The translations under genes were made by a program, and so were the position numbers. A DNA stretch of 64,000 bases from JBAWWY01 sp037144355 (GTDB lineage Bacteria > Bacillota > Clostridia > Peptostreptococcales > Anaerovoracaceae). How positions within the stretch are numbered: position 1 is the stretch's first letter; each line of letters starts with the position of its first letter. The notes beneath the pieces are model-generated. The model was not told the origin of the DNA and searched no databases. It saw only the letters and a program-made list of their open reading frames with translations. Positions 17,511 through 26,120 of the stretch are shown piece by piece. The DNA is taken from contig JBAWWY010000003.1 of NCBI GenBank assembly GCA_037144355.1, forward strand, positions 1 to 64,000. Direction: 5' to 3'.

Positions 17511-18863
17511 ATGAGAAAAAGTTTTGAAGACGTAATACAGTATACTGAATATGCAATGAAAACTATCGCTCAAAAAACAATGACTGATGATGAAAAAGAA
17601 TTTTTTATAAACGAAACAAGAAATAATTTCAATAATCACATCAATCCAGGATTCCTTGAATATAGAAAGTCTGCTGGTTCCGATGCCATGGCAATGGAAT
17701 GGATGTCAAACGGCGACTCTTTCGTTGACTTGCAAGGAAATACTTACATTGACTGCCTAGGTGGTTTTGGAACATTCAACTGTGGACACAGACATCCTAA
17801 AGTTGTTGAAACAGTAACAAACCAACTTGCAAAACAACCTTTATCCAGTGCAGAGTTAATCGACGCAAACCGAAGTTTGCTAGCTCGTATTTTAGCTGAT
17901 GTAACTCCTGGAGATTTGCAGTACACTTTCTTTACCAGCTCTGGAACAGAAGCTGTGGAATGTGCGCTAAAAATGGCAACTCTTGCAACAGGCAGACATT
18001 ATTATGTGGCTTTTAAGGGCGATTTCCATGGAAAGACCATGGGTGCGCTTTCACTAACATCCAAAGCGCATTTTAGAGCACCATTCCTTCCATTGCTTCA
18101 AGGGACAAGACATGCTCCATATGGAGATCTTGAATACTTGAAGAAATTAATCGATGTTATGGAATATACTGGGGAGCTTCCAGCAGCAATTATTTATGAA
18201 CCAATACAAGGAGAAGCTGGTGTTATAATTCCACCTGATGATTTCATACCTGGTATAAGAGAAATTTGCGACAAATATGACATCATGATGATAGCAGATG
18301 AAGTTCAGGCCGGAATGGGACGTACAGGATACTTGTTTGCAACAGATTATAACAATGTTGCTCCCGACATCCTTTGCCTTGGAAAATCTCTTTCAGGCAG
18401 CGTAGTGCCACTAAGCGCATGCGTTTGTACAGAAAGAGCATTTAAGGGAATGTTCCCGGATCCATTGCTTCACAGCACTACAACAGGCGGAAATCCACTT
18501 GCAACTTCAGCTGGAATAGCTGCATTCAATGTAATACTTTCAGAGGATCTTTGTGGCAAAGCAAAAAAATCAGGAGCCATCTTTATGGAAGGTCTTGAAA
18601 AGCTGCACAAAAAATATCCTAAATTAATGCCAACTTACAGAGGAAGAGGTCTTATGATTGCCATGGAATTCTGCGATGGAGACCTTGGTTATGAAGTTGT
18701 ATTTGAATGCTTCAACAGGAAATTACTATTGTCTGGATCATTAATCAATGCGAAGACAATTCGTATTGAACCACCGCTGAACATCACTGAAGAACATGTA
18801 AGAAGAGCTTTGGAAATCCTCGATGAGGCTATGGGTATTGTTAACGATAAACATTTCAAATAA
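17511..18863 (+). CDS. Class-III aminotransferase, putrescine/cadaverine aminotransferase-like
   Basis: A 450-residue enzyme that resembles E. coli putrescine aminotransferase (PatA/YgjG) along its whole length, including the N-terminal extension with NHINPGFLEYRKS, IDCLGGFGTFNCGHRHP, and IRIEPPLNIT near the end. Schiff-base lysine Lys292 in LGKSLSGS; EPIQGEAG loop and ADEVQAGMGRTG are present. The E. coli enzyme acts on putrescine and cadaverine with 2-oxoglutarate (family knowledge). Here it could act on cadaverine to give 5-aminopentanal, or share the omega-amino acid with the upstream enzyme. It starts 32 bases after the first aminotransferase, with AGGAG. Confidence 0.82.
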   Translation: MRKSFEDVIQYTEYAMKTIAQKTMTDDEKEFFINETRNNFNNHINPGFLEYRKSAGSDAMAMEWMSNGDSFVDLQGNTYIDCLGGFGTFNCGHRHPKVVETVTNQLAKQPLSSAELIDANRSLLARILADVTPGDLQYTFFTSSGTEAVECALKMATLATGRHYYVAFKGDFHGKTMGALSLTSKAHFRAPFLPLLQGTRHAPYGDLEYLKKLIDVMEYTGELPAAIIYEPIQGEAGVIIPPDDFIPGIREICDKYDIMMIADEVQAGMGRTGYLFATDYNNVAPDILCLGKSLSGSVVPLSACVCTERAFKGMFPDPLLHSTTTGGNPLATSAGIAAFNVILSEDLCGKAKKSGAIFMEGLEKLHKKYPKLMPTYRGRGLMIAMEFCDGDLGYEVVFECFNRKLLLSGSLINAKTIRIEPPLNITEEHVRRALEILDEAMGIVNDKHFK

Positions 18864-18876
18864 TTAATTTATAATT

Positions 18877-18904
18877 CTGGCGAGTGGCTTGTGCTACTCG
18901 CCAG
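18877..18904 (+). other. Hairpin without T-run between aminotransferase and aldehyde dehydrogenase genes
   Basis: CTGGCGAGT / ACTCGCCAG 9-bp stem with a 10-base loop. There is no T-run, so it is more likely an mRNA stability or processing element than a terminator. Confidence 0.5.
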
Positions 18905-18955
18905 GAAGATTTATACTCGAAAGGTAAGAATTGATTTTTTAAAGGAGACAGAAAT

Positions 18956-20320
18956 ATGGATGATATGCAATTTGTAACAGGAATAATCGATCAAGCAAGA
19001 AAAGCCCAGCAGATATTTGAAACCTATACCCAGCAACAGGTTGATGAAGTTGTTAGAGCAGTGGGCAAGGCAGTATATGACAATGGCGAAGAACTTGCGA
19101 GAATGGCAATTGATGAAACCCACATGGGTAACTATGATGACAAAGTCTTGAAGAACAAGGGCAAGGCAATGGCTGTATGGAATTATCTCAAGGGTAAAAA
19201 GAGCGTTGGGATATTACAGTATTTTGAAGAAGAAGGCATTGTTGAAGTAGGAAAGCCAATTGGAATCATTGGAGCTGTTACACCTGTAACAAACCCAGTA
19301 ATGACGCCTATGCACAATGCAATGATTGCTCTAAAGGGAAGAAATGCAATTATTATCTGCCCACATCCAAATGGAAAAGTATGCGGAGCAAAGACCGTAG
19401 AATACATAAACCAGTATCTTGAAAAACTGGGAGCTCCAAAACACCTTGTACAAGTTGTTGAACAACCAAGCATGGAAATTTCAAATCTTGTTATGAAAAT
19501 GACAGATGTATGTGTTTCCACAGGTGGACCAGCGATGGTAAAAGTTGCCTACAGCAGCGGCAAGCCTGCTTTCGGAGTTGGAGCAGGAAACAATCAGTGC
19601 CTATTAGACATAGATGCTGATATTAAAGACGCAGTACCAAAAATTATCAGAGGAAGAGTTTACGACAATGGAGTTCTTTGTACTTGCGAACAAACTATTA
19701 TTTGTCCCGAAAGCAAGTTGGATGAAATCATTGGGGAGTTCCAAAAGCAGGGAGCATATTACGTTTCCGATCCTAAGGAAGTTGTTGCTTTAAGAGATAC
19801 TACTTTCCCAGACGGAATGCTTAGCAAAGCCTGCGTTGGCTTAAGCGCACCAAGGATAGCCGAAATAGCAGGAATCAAAGTTGATCCTGAAACTAAGCTT
19901 TTAATTGTAAAGGCTGATGGACCAGGAAGAGAAGACCCATTTGCAAAGGAAAAATTATTTCCTATTCTTGCGGCTTATACATATAAGACTTGGAAAGAAG
20001 GAGTTGACATTGTAAATGCCAACTTGGAATATGAAGGCAAAGGCCACAGCATGGTTATACATTCTTTCACAAAAGGCAATATTGAGTATGCTGCAGAAAA
20101 TATTCCTGTATCCCGTTTCCTTGTAAATGGTATTGGTTCCAGCGGACTTGGCGGAGCTTATACAAACGGACTTGCACCAACAGGAACTTTGGGTTGCGGC
20201 TCATGGGGAAACAACAGTATTAGTGAAAATTTAAGTTATAGACATTTAATTAATATAAGCAGAATTGCTTATACAAATCCAAATGCCAAGATACCAACAC
20301 CAGATGAAATCTGGGGCTAA
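18956..20320 (+). CDS. CoA-acylating aldehyde dehydrogenase (semialdehyde dehydrogenase, SucD/EutE-like)
   Basis: The 454-residue protein resembles the CoA-dependent aldehyde dehydrogenases (SucD, EutE/PduP, AdhE N-terminal part) rather than acid-forming ones. GAVTPVTNPVMTP lies near residue 105, and the catalytic thiol is in NGVLCTCEQ (Cys242, with a second Cys at 244). An N-terminal microcompartment-targeting peptide is not obvious. It would oxidise a semialdehyde with NAD(P)+ and CoA to an acyl-CoA; from context, glutarate semialdehyde to glutaryl-CoA. AAAGGAG precedes the ATG. It is last in its operon, before a long terminator hairpin. Confidence 0.85.
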   Translation: MDDMQFVTGIIDQARKAQQIFETYTQQQVDEVVRAVGKAVYDNGEELARMAIDETHMGNYDDKVLKNKGKAMAVWNYLKGKKSVGILQYFEEEGIVEVGKPIGIIGAVTPVTNPVMTPMHNAMIALKGRNAIIICPHPNGKVCGAKTVEYINQYLEKLGAPKHLVQVVEQPSMEISNLVMKMTDVCVSTGGPAMVKVAYSSGKPAFGVGAGNNQCLLDIDADIKDAVPKIIRGRVYDNGVLCTCEQTIICPESKLDEIIGEFQKQGAYYVSDPKEVVALRDTTFPDGMLSKACVGLSAPRIAEIAGIKVDPETKLLIVKADGPGREDPFAKEKLFPILAAYTYKTWKEGVDIVNANLEYEGKGHSMVIHSFTKGNIEYAAENIPVSRFLVNGIGSSGLGGAYTNGLAPTGTLGCGSWGNNSISENLSYRHLINISRIAYTNPNAKIPTPDEIWG

Positions 20321-20352
20321 AAAACCAATTAAAAAGTAGATATACAAAAATC

Positions 20353-20401
20353 AAAAGATTGCAAGTCATTGGCCACGCCAATGACTTGCAATCTTTTTTT
20401 T
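20353..20401 (+). terminator. Strong terminator of the aminotransferase operon
   Basis: A 21-bp perfect stem (AAAAGATTGCAAGTCATTGG on the left arm, final C at 20373), loop CAC, ending in eight T. Confidence 0.95.
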
Positions 20402-20666
20402 AAGGCAATAGCTGCAAAATCAAAGAGATCTGCCAATTCAGGCCGCCTGATTCAAATGTAAGGAGAAGCGCACAACTGTATGAACAACCATACAATTTAG
20501 AATATGTCGTTCTAGAAAAATACAAAGTAAAGGGGCCAAGCTATGGTTGCCAAACTTCAATTTTCTAACTAAAAATGAGATAGGAAGCCTTTAGCGTGGC
20601 TTTAATTAGGCTTTATTCATTATGAAAAATCATCCGATAGAAGTTGAGAATATTATTTGATATATC
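20402..20666. other. Noncoding upstream region of the sigma-54 operon
   Basis: There is no credible gene here. It is the expected place for activator binding sites. Two small dyads are visible: TGTATG-N6-CATACA at 20477-20494, and TAGAA-N7-TTCTA at 20498-20514. These are candidate upstream activating sequences 150-190 bases before the -24/-12 promoter. Neither recurs clearly upstream of the second sigma-54 promoter, so they are only candidates. Confidence 0.35.
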
Positions 20667-20682
20667 TGGCATAATTCTTGCG
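20667..20682 (+). promoter_or_regulatory. Sigma-54 (-24/-12) promoter
   Basis: TGGCATAATTCTTGCG matches the RpoN consensus TGGCAY-N5-TTGCW: invariant GG (20668-20669) and GC (20680-20681) are exactly 10 bases apart. Transcription would start near 20693, leaving a ~35-base leader with AAGGAGG before the biotin-carrier gene. An RpoN-dependent activator is encoded at the other end of the operon. Confidence 0.8.
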
Positions 20683-20727
20683 TTTGATATACGTATATAA
20701 CTAAAAATAATCAAGGAGGTATTTGAA

Positions 20728-20937
20728 ATGGGACAATTAACTAGCCCAATGGCTGGAAAAATTCAGGGAATAAACATTAAGGTAGGACAAATGATTACTG
20801 AGGATGACGAATTATTCATCATTGAAGCAATGAAGATGGAAACTGTTGTATACGGAGATCCTGGAATTGTTACAGAGATTTTTGTAAAAGAAGGCGACCG
20901 CGTTGAAGAAGATGATTTAATAGCGACAATTGAATAA
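20728..20937 (+). CDS. gcdC: Free-standing biotin carrier protein (decarboxylase gamma subunit), copy 1
   Basis: The 69-residue protein is only a biotinyl domain: SPMAGKIQGINIKVGQ, then EAMKMET with the biotin-accepting Lys36. It lacks the long Pro/Ala linker of typical glutaconyl-CoA decarboxylase gamma subunits. It would carry CO2 from the alpha subunit to the membrane Na+ pump (beta subunit). It is first in the sigma-54 operon. A near-identical copy lies at 27504; the two proteins differ at only four positions (2, 3, 5 and one near 49). Confidence 0.88.
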   Translation: MGQLTSPMAGKIQGINIKVGQMITEDDELFIIEAMKMETVVYGDPGIVTEIFVKEGDRVEEDDLIATIE

Positions 20938-21004
20938 TAACGAAGGCAATAAACCAAAATAGTATTCAAATTAATTTTATTAATATTTTATAGGAGGTTC
21001 AATA

Positions 21005-22162
21005 ATGGATTTTGGATTAACTGAAGAACAAAAGATGGTGCAGGACATGGCTCGTAATTTTGCTGAAAAGGAAATTGCGCCCTTTGTTGAAGAAGACGAA
21101 GAAAATCACTATTATCGTAGAGAAATACTAACAAAAATGGGAGAATTAGGTCTTTTAGGCTGGAGTATACCTGAAGAGTTAGGTGGAAACGGAATGGGAT
21201 GGATGGAAGGCGTAATTGCTTTATATGAAATCGCTAAAGTTCACACAGCTTGGAGATTAAGCATAAGTGGAAATTGCTGGGGACCTGCCATGACTATCAA
21301 TGAGTGGGGAACTGAAGAACAAAAGCAAAAGTATATCCCTGACCTAGTAGCTGGAAAAGCTGTTGGAAGCTTTGCATTGACTGAAGCAAACTCAGGATCA
21401 GACGTTGGAAGCATGAAAACATTTGCTGCTGACAAAGGCGACCACTGGTTGCTAAATGGTTCGAAAATGTGGATATCAGGTGGACATACAAGTGATACTG
21501 GTCTTGTTTATGCTGTAACAACTGAAGGCGGAGGCCCAAGAGGACTGTCCTGCTTTATCATCGATTACAATAACACTCCAGGAATCACAAGAATTCCAAT
21601 CACAAAGAAAGTTGGAATGTGGACGGCTCCAACATCGGAACTAGTATTTGAAAACGCAGTTGTTCCGAAAGAAAATCTACTTGGAGAAGTGAATAAAGGC
21701 TTCCAGATTTGCATGTGGATGCTTAACAATACACGTATGGGTTGTGCAACTGGAGCAGCAGCATTGTCTGCAGCATGTCTTGAAGGTGCAGTGAATTATG
21801 CAAACGAAAGAACTCAGTTCGGCCAGCCTATCGGAAAATTTCAGATGATTCAACAGCAGATTGCAGAAATGAAACTGGAAGATGAAGCTGCCAAATACTT
21901 GGTATATAAAGCTGCATGGCTGAAAGAAAACAAGATGCCAAGTCAGCAAGCTACTTCAATGGCAAAATTGTCGGGTTGCAATGCTGCAGTACATGGCGCA
22001 AATATGGCTATGAAGATTTATGGATCATATGGCTACTCAACTGAATATCCATGTGGAAGATGGCTTCGTGACGCCAAACAGTTCGAAACATTGGAAGGAA
22101 CATCCAACATACATATGGGTATTGTTGCAGGAATCGAACTAGGCTACCAGCCAAACAGGTAA
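21005..22162 (+). CDS. Acyl-CoA dehydrogenase, probable non-decarboxylating glutaryl-CoA dehydrogenase
   Basis: The 385-residue flavoprotein has the acyl-CoA dehydrogenase fold: FALTEANSGSDVGS (FAD region), DKGDHWLLNGSKMWIS, NERTQFGQPIGKFQMIQ, and the catalytic base in LEGTSNIHMG (Glu364). From memory, DKGDHWLLNGSK, GYSTEYP and the C-terminal asparagine-arginine end resemble the non-decarboxylating glutaryl-CoA dehydrogenase of Desulfococcus, but no alignment was run. It would oxidise glutaryl-CoA to glutaconyl-CoA and pass electrons to the ETF encoded downstream. The presence of a separate glutaconyl-CoA decarboxylase fits the non-decarboxylating type. Confidence 0.75.
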   Translation: MDFGLTEEQKMVQDMARNFAEKEIAPFVEEDEENHYYRREILTKMGELGLLGWSIPEELGGNGMGWMEGVIALYEIAKVHTAWRLSISGNCWGPAMTINEWGTEEQKQKYIPDLVAGKAVGSFALTEANSGSDVGSMKTFAADKGDHWLLNGSKMWISGGHTSDTGLVYAVTTEGGGPRGLSCFIIDYNNTPGITRIPITKKVGMWTAPTSELVFENAVVPKENLLGEVNKGFQICMWMLNNTRMGCATGAAALSAACLEGAVNYANERTQFGQPIGKFQMIQQQIAEMKLEDEAAKYLVYKAAWLKENKMPSQQATSMAKLSGCNAAVHGANMAMKIYGSYGYSTEYPCGRWLRDAKQFETLEGTSNIHMGIVAGIELGYQPNR

Positions 22163-22216
22163 ACAATGAGTTATAACTTAAAAATAAAATAATATTTTAT
22201 TGAGAGGGTATGAAAA

Positions 22217-23359
22217 ATGAATTTTGAATTAAGCGATGATCATGTAATGATGCGTAAAATGGTTCGCGATTTTGCTGAAGCAGAATGTGCGCCAGGAGCT
22301 GAAGAAAGAGACGAAAAAGAAGAATTCCCAATGGAATTATGGAAAAAATGCGGAGAACTTGGTCTTGCTGGGGTCACATTCCCAGAAGAATTTGGTGGTG
22401 TTGGAGCGGATTACCTATCTTATGCAATCACTATTGAGGAATTGTCTCGTGTGGATGCATCTTTAGGTGTTACTATTTCAGCACATTCCAGCTTATGCGC
22501 AAATCCAATATATATGTTCGGGACACAGGAACAAAAGGAAAAATACTTGATTCCTTTGGCAACCGGAGAAAAGATGGGAGCATTCGGACTTACTGAATCA
22601 ATGGCAGGATCTGATGCATCTGGAACCCGTACAACTGCAGTAAGAGATGGAGATGATTATATCATCAATGGTTCCAAAATCTTTATTACCAATGGATACT
22701 ATGCAGACGTATATGTTATAACTGCTCAAATGGACAAGAGCAAGGGAAATAGGGGTATAGCCGCCTTCATTCTTGAAAAGGACACTCCTGGATTTACTTT
22801 TGGTAAAAAAGAGAAAAAGATGGGAATTAGATCTTCAGCAACTTACGAACTTGTTTTCGAAAATGTACGCATACCAGCTGAAAATCTGCTTGGTGAAGAA
22901 GGACAAGGATTTAAAGTTGCAATGACAACTCTTGATTATGGAAGAATCGGGATTGCATCACAAGCATTGGGTATTGCTCAAGGAGCTTATGAACAAGCTT
23001 TGAAATATTCCAAGGAAAGATCTCAATTTGGGAAAACTCTTTCTCAAATGGATGTCATCCAATTTAAACTAGCTGACATGGCTCTTGAAATAGAAGCTGC
23101 ACGTCTACTTGTTTATCAAGCTTGCCATTATGCAACTTTACATAAACCAGTTTCAAAATATGCGGCCATGGCAAAAGTGTTTGCAGCTGAAACTGCCAAC
23201 AAGGTTGCAACTCAGGCAGTTCAAATACTAGGTGGATATGGATATACAAGAGATTATCCAGTTGAACGTATGATGAGAGATGCAAAAATAACTGAAATTT
23301 ATGAAGGCACCAGTGAAATACAGCGTATTGTCATAGCTGCTAACATTCTTAAAGATTAA
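22217..23359 (+). CDS. bcd: Short-chain acyl-CoA dehydrogenase, probable butyryl-CoA dehydrogenase
   Basis: The 380-residue enzyme is typical of clostridial Bcd: [54 protein letters not shown] and [12 protein letters not shown] with catalytic Glu363. In clostridia Bcd reduces crotonyl-CoA to butyryl-CoA with EtfAB, often bifurcating electrons to ferredoxin (family knowledge). Encoded directly after the first acyl-CoA dehydrogenase and before etfBA, it could run in the opposite direction and consume the electrons that enzyme releases. Confidence 0.82.
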   Translation: MNFELSDDHVMMRKMVRDFAEAECAPGAEERDEKEEFPMELWKKCGELGLAGVTFPEEFGGVGADYLSYAITIEELSRVDASLGVTISAHSSLCANPIYMFGTQEQKEKYLIPLATGEKMGAFGLTESMAGSDASGTRTTAVRDGDDYIINGSKIFITNGYYADVYVITAQMDKSKGNRGIAAFILEKDTPGFTFGKKEKKMGIRSSATYELVFENVRIPAENLLGEEGQGFKVAMTTLDYGRIGIASQALGIAQGAYEQALKYSKERSQFGKTLSQMDVIQFKLADMALEIEAARLLVYQACHYATLHKPVSKYAAMAKVFAAETANKVATQAVQILGGYGYTRDYPVERMMRDAKITEIYEGTSEIQRIVIAANILKD

Positions 23360-23385
23360 TTGAATTAGGTAGCAAGGAGGAAAAT

Positions 23386-24159
23386 ATGAATATTGTGGTT
23401 TGTCTTAAACAAACATTTGATACAGAAGCTAAGATAGTATTAGACAGCAAAGGAAAGATCGACAGCACTGGGGTTAATTTGGTAATAAATCCTTACGACG
23501 AATTTGCAGTTGAAGAAGCTTTGAAGCTAAAAGAAAAATTTGGCGGAGAAGTTACTCTTGTGAGCATGGGTGGGGAAAGAGTCCAGGAATCACTTCGTAC
23601 AGCTCTTGCTATGGGTTGCGACCAGGCTATCCTAGTCAATGATCCATTAATAGAAAATCCTGATGAGTGGGTTACTGCTGAGATACTAGCAAAAGCAATT
23701 TCACAAATCCCTCACGATATCATTCTGGGCGGACGTATCGCAGTGGACGATGGCTCCAGCCAGGTTGCAATTCGTGTTGCAGATGCCCTAAATATCCCTT
23801 CCATAAGCAGTATATTGAAATTGGAAGTTGAGGATAATAAAGCAACTGTGACTAAGGAAATCGATGGTGGAACTGAGATAATTGAAGTTGATCTGCCAGT
23901 GGTAGTTACAGCTCAAAAGGGCCTCAACATACCAAGATATCCAAGCATGATGGGAATTATGAAAGCTAAGAAAAAGGAAATAAAAATATTAACTCTTGCA
24001 GATTTGGGCATAAGCCTGGCAGATATCCCACAGAAAATGACTGCGGCAAAATACAGTTTGCCAAGTCCACGCAAGGGTGGCATAAAAATTACCGGTGAAG
24101 CAGCCGATAGCGCAAGAGAATTAGCAAGAATTCTTCGAGAAGAAGCAAAGGTAATATAG
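23386..24159 (+). CDS. etfB: Electron transfer flavoprotein beta subunit
   Basis: The 257-residue protein starts MNIVVCLKQTFDTEAK and has VNLVINPYDEFAVEEAL and the AMGCDQAILV region typical of EtfB. Together with EtfA it accepts electrons from, or donates them to, acyl-CoA dehydrogenases. Whether this pair bifurcates (two FAD, NADH site) cannot be decided by eye. GGAGG precedes the ATG; etfA follows after 15 bases. Confidence 0.93.
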   Translation: MNIVVCLKQTFDTEAKIVLDSKGKIDSTGVNLVINPYDEFAVEEALKLKEKFGGEVTLVSMGGERVQESLRTALAMGCDQAILVNDPLIENPDEWVTAEILAKAISQIPHDIILGGRIAVDDGSSQVAIRVADALNIPSISSILKLEVEDNKATVTKEIDGGTEIIEVDLPVVVTAQKGLNIPRYPSMMGIMKAKKKEIKILTLADLGISLADIPQKMTAAKYSLPSPRKGGIKITGEAADSARELARILREEAKVI

Positions 24160-24174
24160 GGAGGAGGAAATAGC

Positions 24175-25158
24175 ATGGCAAAAGGAATTTGGATAATAAT
24201 AGAACAAAATAAATTGGACATCCGAAAAGTTTCCCTAGAACTTCTCAGTCAGGGAAGAATTTTGGCTGACCAAACTAAAGAACCACTTGTAGCAGTAATT
24301 CTTGGCAAGGGAGTTAAAGATATAGCCCAAAAGGTTGCAGCTTACGGAGCAGACAAGGTAATCATTGTAGATGATGAAAAGCTGGCTGAATATACTACTG
24401 GCGCATATACGTCCGTACTAAACAAGTTGATCAGAAAAGAAGAACCTCAGGCAGTACTTATTGGAAATACTGCGGTTGGAAAGGATCTTGCACCTCGCCT
24501 TGCGCAACGTCTAGGAGTAGGAATGGCTTCGGATTGCACAGGCATGACAATTGATGCTGAAAGCTTTCTGACATTTAAAAGACCAATTTATGGTGGCAAG
24601 GCATTTGTAGAACTTGTTTCAAATGCAAGGCCTGTAATGGCTACAATTCGTCCCAACACGTTCCCAATTGCAACTCCAGACGAAGCCCATAAAGCTGAAG
24701 TTGTAGTAGAAACAGCTGATATTGATCCTTCGGATCTTAGAGCTATTTTGAAAGAAGTCATAATTTCTGCTTCACAGCGTCCAGAATTAATAGAAGCGAA
24801 TATCATTATCTCTGGTGGACGAGGGATGAAGGGGCCGGAAAATTACGTTATGCTGGAAGAATGTGCGGATGTAATTGGTGCTGCTGTTGGAGCTTCACGT
24901 GCTGCTGTAGATGCTGGATGGATAGAACAAAAATTCCAGGTTGGACAAACTGGAAAGACCGTTTCACCAACACTTTATATAGCTTGTGGAATTTCCGGAG
25001 CTATTCAACATCTTGCTGGAATGGGATCTTCAAAAGTAATTATTGCGATAAATAAAGATCCTGAAGCGAATATTTTCACATTAGCCGATTATGGCATAGT
25101 GGGAGATCTTTTTGAAATCGTTCCGCTATTGACACAGGAGTTTAAGAAACTTGTCTAA
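24175..25158 (+). CDS. etfA: Electron transfer flavoprotein alpha subunit
   Basis: The 327-residue protein has the EtfA C-terminal FAD domain: SGGRGMKGPENY, GAAVGASRAAVDAGW, QVGQTGKTVSP, YIACGISGAIQHLAGM and INKDPEANIF. It pairs with EtfB immediately upstream and serves both acyl-CoA dehydrogenases of the operon. No N-terminal ferredoxin domain is present. Confidence 0.94.
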   Translation: MAKGIWIIIEQNKLDIRKVSLELLSQGRILADQTKEPLVAVILGKGVKDIAQKVAAYGADKVIIVDDEKLAEYTTGAYTSVLNKLIRKEEPQAVLIGNTAVGKDLAPRLAQRLGVGMASDCTGMTIDAESFLTFKRPIYGGKAFVELVSNARPVMATIRPNTFPIATPDEAHKAEVVVETADIDPSDLRAILKEVIISASQRPELIEANIIISGGRGMKGPENYVMLEECADVIGAAVGASRAAVDAGWIEQKFQVGQTGKTVSPTLYIACGISGAIQHLAGMGSSKVIIAINKDPEANIFTLADYGIVGDLFEIVPLLTQEFKKLV

Positions 25159-25178
25159 ATCCAATTAAATGAATTAAT

Positions 25179-25204
25179 AACGCGGAGTGGACACGCTCCG
25201 CGTT
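25179..25204 (+). other. Hairpin without T-run after etfA
   Basis: AACGCGGAG / CTCCGCGTT 9-bp stem, 8-base loop, followed by AAAATT rather than T. It is in the middle of the operon and may protect or process the mRNA, or act as a weak terminator that lowers downstream expression. Confidence 0.5.
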
Positions 25205-25231
25205 AAAATTGGTTGCGAAAGGGGATATGCC

Positions 25232-25981
25232 ATGAAGGAGCAGGAACTTAAAGCAGAAGAATTGAATCAAAAAGAGCTTGCTAGTCTGGCTATGGACATG
25301 ATGCACAGAACCATGGTGCATCATGTTTTCTGGTTCAAAGAAGTTGAACACCAGATGGGTTTTGAGAAAGCCTTGGAAATAATGGGGTCAGCTTATGAAA
25401 AGAGCAAGGGTGTTCAACTAAATCGTCTGGGTAAAATTCTTGGTTTCAAGCTTATCGATGGAATTCCCGAACCACTGCTCAATATGTCAGGAGAAAAAAT
25501 AAAAGAGCTTATTGAATGCCTGGGAATAAACTGGCTGGCTGGTGACGGCATTTGGTTTCAGTCAGTGGAGTCAAAGTATGGCATGCTGGATGCGAAAAGG
25601 TGCAACGATTCATGCTGGGCATGGTTTTCACCTTTTGAGGCCTGGTCTATCATGCGACTTTTGGAGCTGCCGGAAAATTCCGGGTTGGAAGGATTGAAAA
25701 AAGCACTGAAGATGCGATTGTATGCTCAAATAAACGTTCAGTCTATAATCGATGAAAGCCCCGATAGCATTATCTTTCAAATGAACGATTGCCGGGTACA
25801 GAGGGCTAGAAAAAACAAGGGAATGGATGATTATCCTTGCAAGTCGGCAGGAATGGTGGAATACACCAATTTTGCAAGCGCCATTGATTCCAGAATTAAA
25901 ACCGAGTGCATCGGTTGTCCTCCAGACAATCATCCAGATGAATGGTTTTGTGCTTGGCGATTTAGTTTAGTTAAGGAGTGA
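25232..25981 (+). CDS. Uncharacterised protein with conserved C-terminal cysteines (DUF6125-like)
   Basis: The 249-residue soluble protein is not recognisable as a known enzyme. The N-terminal half is helical and charged; the middle has CNDSCWAWFSPFEAWS. The C-terminal third has QMNDCRVQRARK, DYPCKSAG, and CIGCPPDNHPDEWFCAW, giving several cysteines that could bind a metal or cluster. I recall similar proteins grouped as DUF6125 but could not search. ATG 25232 has AAAGGGG upstream. It sits between etfA and the Na+-pump subunits and its stop is 4 bases before the next gene, so it is firmly part of the operon. Function unknown. Confidence 0.7.
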   Translation: MKEQELKAEELNQKELASLAMDMMHRTMVHHVFWFKEVEHQMGFEKALEIMGSAYEKSKGVQLNRLGKILGFKLIDGIPEPLLNMSGEKIKELIECLGINWLAGDGIWFQSVESKYGMLDAKRCNDSCWAWFSPFEAWSIMRLLELPENSGLEGLKKALKMRLYAQINVQSIIDESPDSIIFQMNDCRVQRARKNKGMDDYPCKSAGMVEYTNFASAIDSRIKTECIGCPPDNHPDEWFCAWRFSLVKE

Positions 25982-25985
25982 AAAA

Positions 25986-26084
25986 ATGATTGAATTAACA
26001 GGAGCAAATATAGCAATAATGATAGGTGTATTCCTAGTGGTTGCATTTACCTTTATTATTTGCATAAAAAGAGAGCTTAGATAA
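25986..26084 (+). CDS. 32-residue single-pass membrane microprotein
   Basis: ATG to TAA encodes 32 residues: a short polar start (MIELTGAN), one hydrophobic helix of ~20 residues (IAIMIGVFLVVAFTFIICI) and a basic end KRELR. GGAGTGA lies at good spacing before the ATG, overlapping the stop of the previous gene. Its position directly before the other small decarboxylase membrane protein suggests an accessory subunit of the Na+ pump, comparable in size class to the small epsilon-type subunits of methylmalonyl-CoA decarboxylase. That role is inference. Confidence 0.6.
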   Translation: MIELTGANIAIMIGVFLVVAFTFIICIKRELR

Positions 26085-26120
26085 GGAATTGTGATAAATA
26101 ATTAGAAAGGAAAAAATATT

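Noticed and set aside
20402..20666. Riboswitch ahead of the biotin-carrier operon
   Set aside because: The sigma-54 promoter lies at 20667-20682, so this DNA is upstream of transcription and the actual leader is only ~35 bases.
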